Source: Corynebacterium glucuronolyticum
GTDB taxonomy: Bacteria > Actinomycetota > Actinomycetes > Mycobacteriales > Mycobacteriaceae
Assembly (NCBI GenBank): GCA_022772305.1
Contig: JALFAQ010000009.1
Coordinates: forward strand, 1 to 32,998
Length of the DNA: 32,998 nucleotides
Direction of reading: 5' to 3'
Under the pieces are notes generated by a model that was not told the origin of the DNA, made no database searches, and worked only from the letters and a program-made list of their open reading frames with translations. A program made the translations under genes and the position numbers. Shown piece by piece: positions 32,951-32,998 of the stretch (the first letter of the stretch is position 1; every line of letters starts with the position of its first letter).

Positions 32951-32998
32951 GCGGCCCATCCGTTCCCGAACCCCGCGTACCTGCTGGGGCTTGGGCCG
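32951..32998. repeat. Single unit of the ~73-bp GCGGCCCA/TGGGCCGC repeat, cut by the window edge
   Basis: GCGGCCCA (32951-32958) and TGGGCCG (32992-32998) stand at the same 48-bp spacing as in the other units; the last base would fall at 32999. It follows the MarP gene by 15 bp. Confidence 0.7.

Noticed and set aside
32057..32959. 300-codon minus-strand frame over the MarP gene
   Set aside because: Glycine/valine-rich antisense shadow without motifs; the plus-strand protease has a complete catalytic triad.

Overview
The window reads as a chromosome segment of a Corynebacterium species. The evidence is gene content and order: asd next to an ECF sigma factor of the SigC type, a six-gene Mrp antiporter operon with an MrpA-MrpB fusion, a WhcA-type WhiB protein divergent from a PASTA-bearing PBP1A, a GlxR-type CRP regulator, the crp-nth-thioredoxin-NUDIX-MarP block known across Mycobacteriales, and a secreted LGFP-repeat protein. 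Genus is firm; species cannot be read from the sequence.

Layout. (1) 1-1236: 3' end of an LPXTG (LPLTG) pilin-like surface protein, then asd (1294-2325) and a strong terminator. (2) 2506-8554, minus strand: mrpA-C-D-E-F-G with overlapping or abutting frames, with the sigma factor as a probable last gene. (3) 8647-10008: YhgE/Pip-like membrane protein, followed by four degenerate ~73-bp tandem repeats. The same repeat occurs twice after asd and once at the right edge. (4) 10.3-17.1 kb: accessory segment. It holds a small secreted protein, a membrane protein plus winged-helix regulator operon behind three evenly spaced operators, a truncated hydrolase, and a type III restriction-modification pair (res, mod). 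It lies between two copies of a tRNA-Pro terminator sequence. (5) 17130-23072: core genes: tRNA-Pro(CGG), metallophosphoesterase, YqeY-like protein, PBP1A, WhcA, DUF4177-like protein, RidA and an MBL-fold hydrolase. (6) 23.1-29.0 kb: AT-richer accessory segment. A secreted five-unit LGFP protein lies between two pentapeptide-repeat genes. This is followed by a diverged 3' fragment of the MBL gene, a gene-poor stretch, and a small secreted-protein/membrane-protein pair whose first gene is frameshifted in a C6 tract. (7) 29059-32935: core block glxR, a 29-codon membrane micro-ORF, nth, TlpA-like thioredoxin, CoA-type NUDIX hydrolase and MarP-like protease.

How the parts work together. The core genes cover lysine/diaminopimelate supply (asd), peptidoglycan synthesis (PBP1A), pH and sodium homeostasis (Mrp), redox and stress sensing (SigC, WhcA, thioredoxin, MarP), global cAMP-linked regulation (GlxR) and base-excision repair (Nth). 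The two accessory segments hold the least explained material: the triple-operator operon, the LGFP/pentapeptide cassette and the frameshifted secreted-protein pair. All functions come from reading translated motifs by eye; no database search was run.
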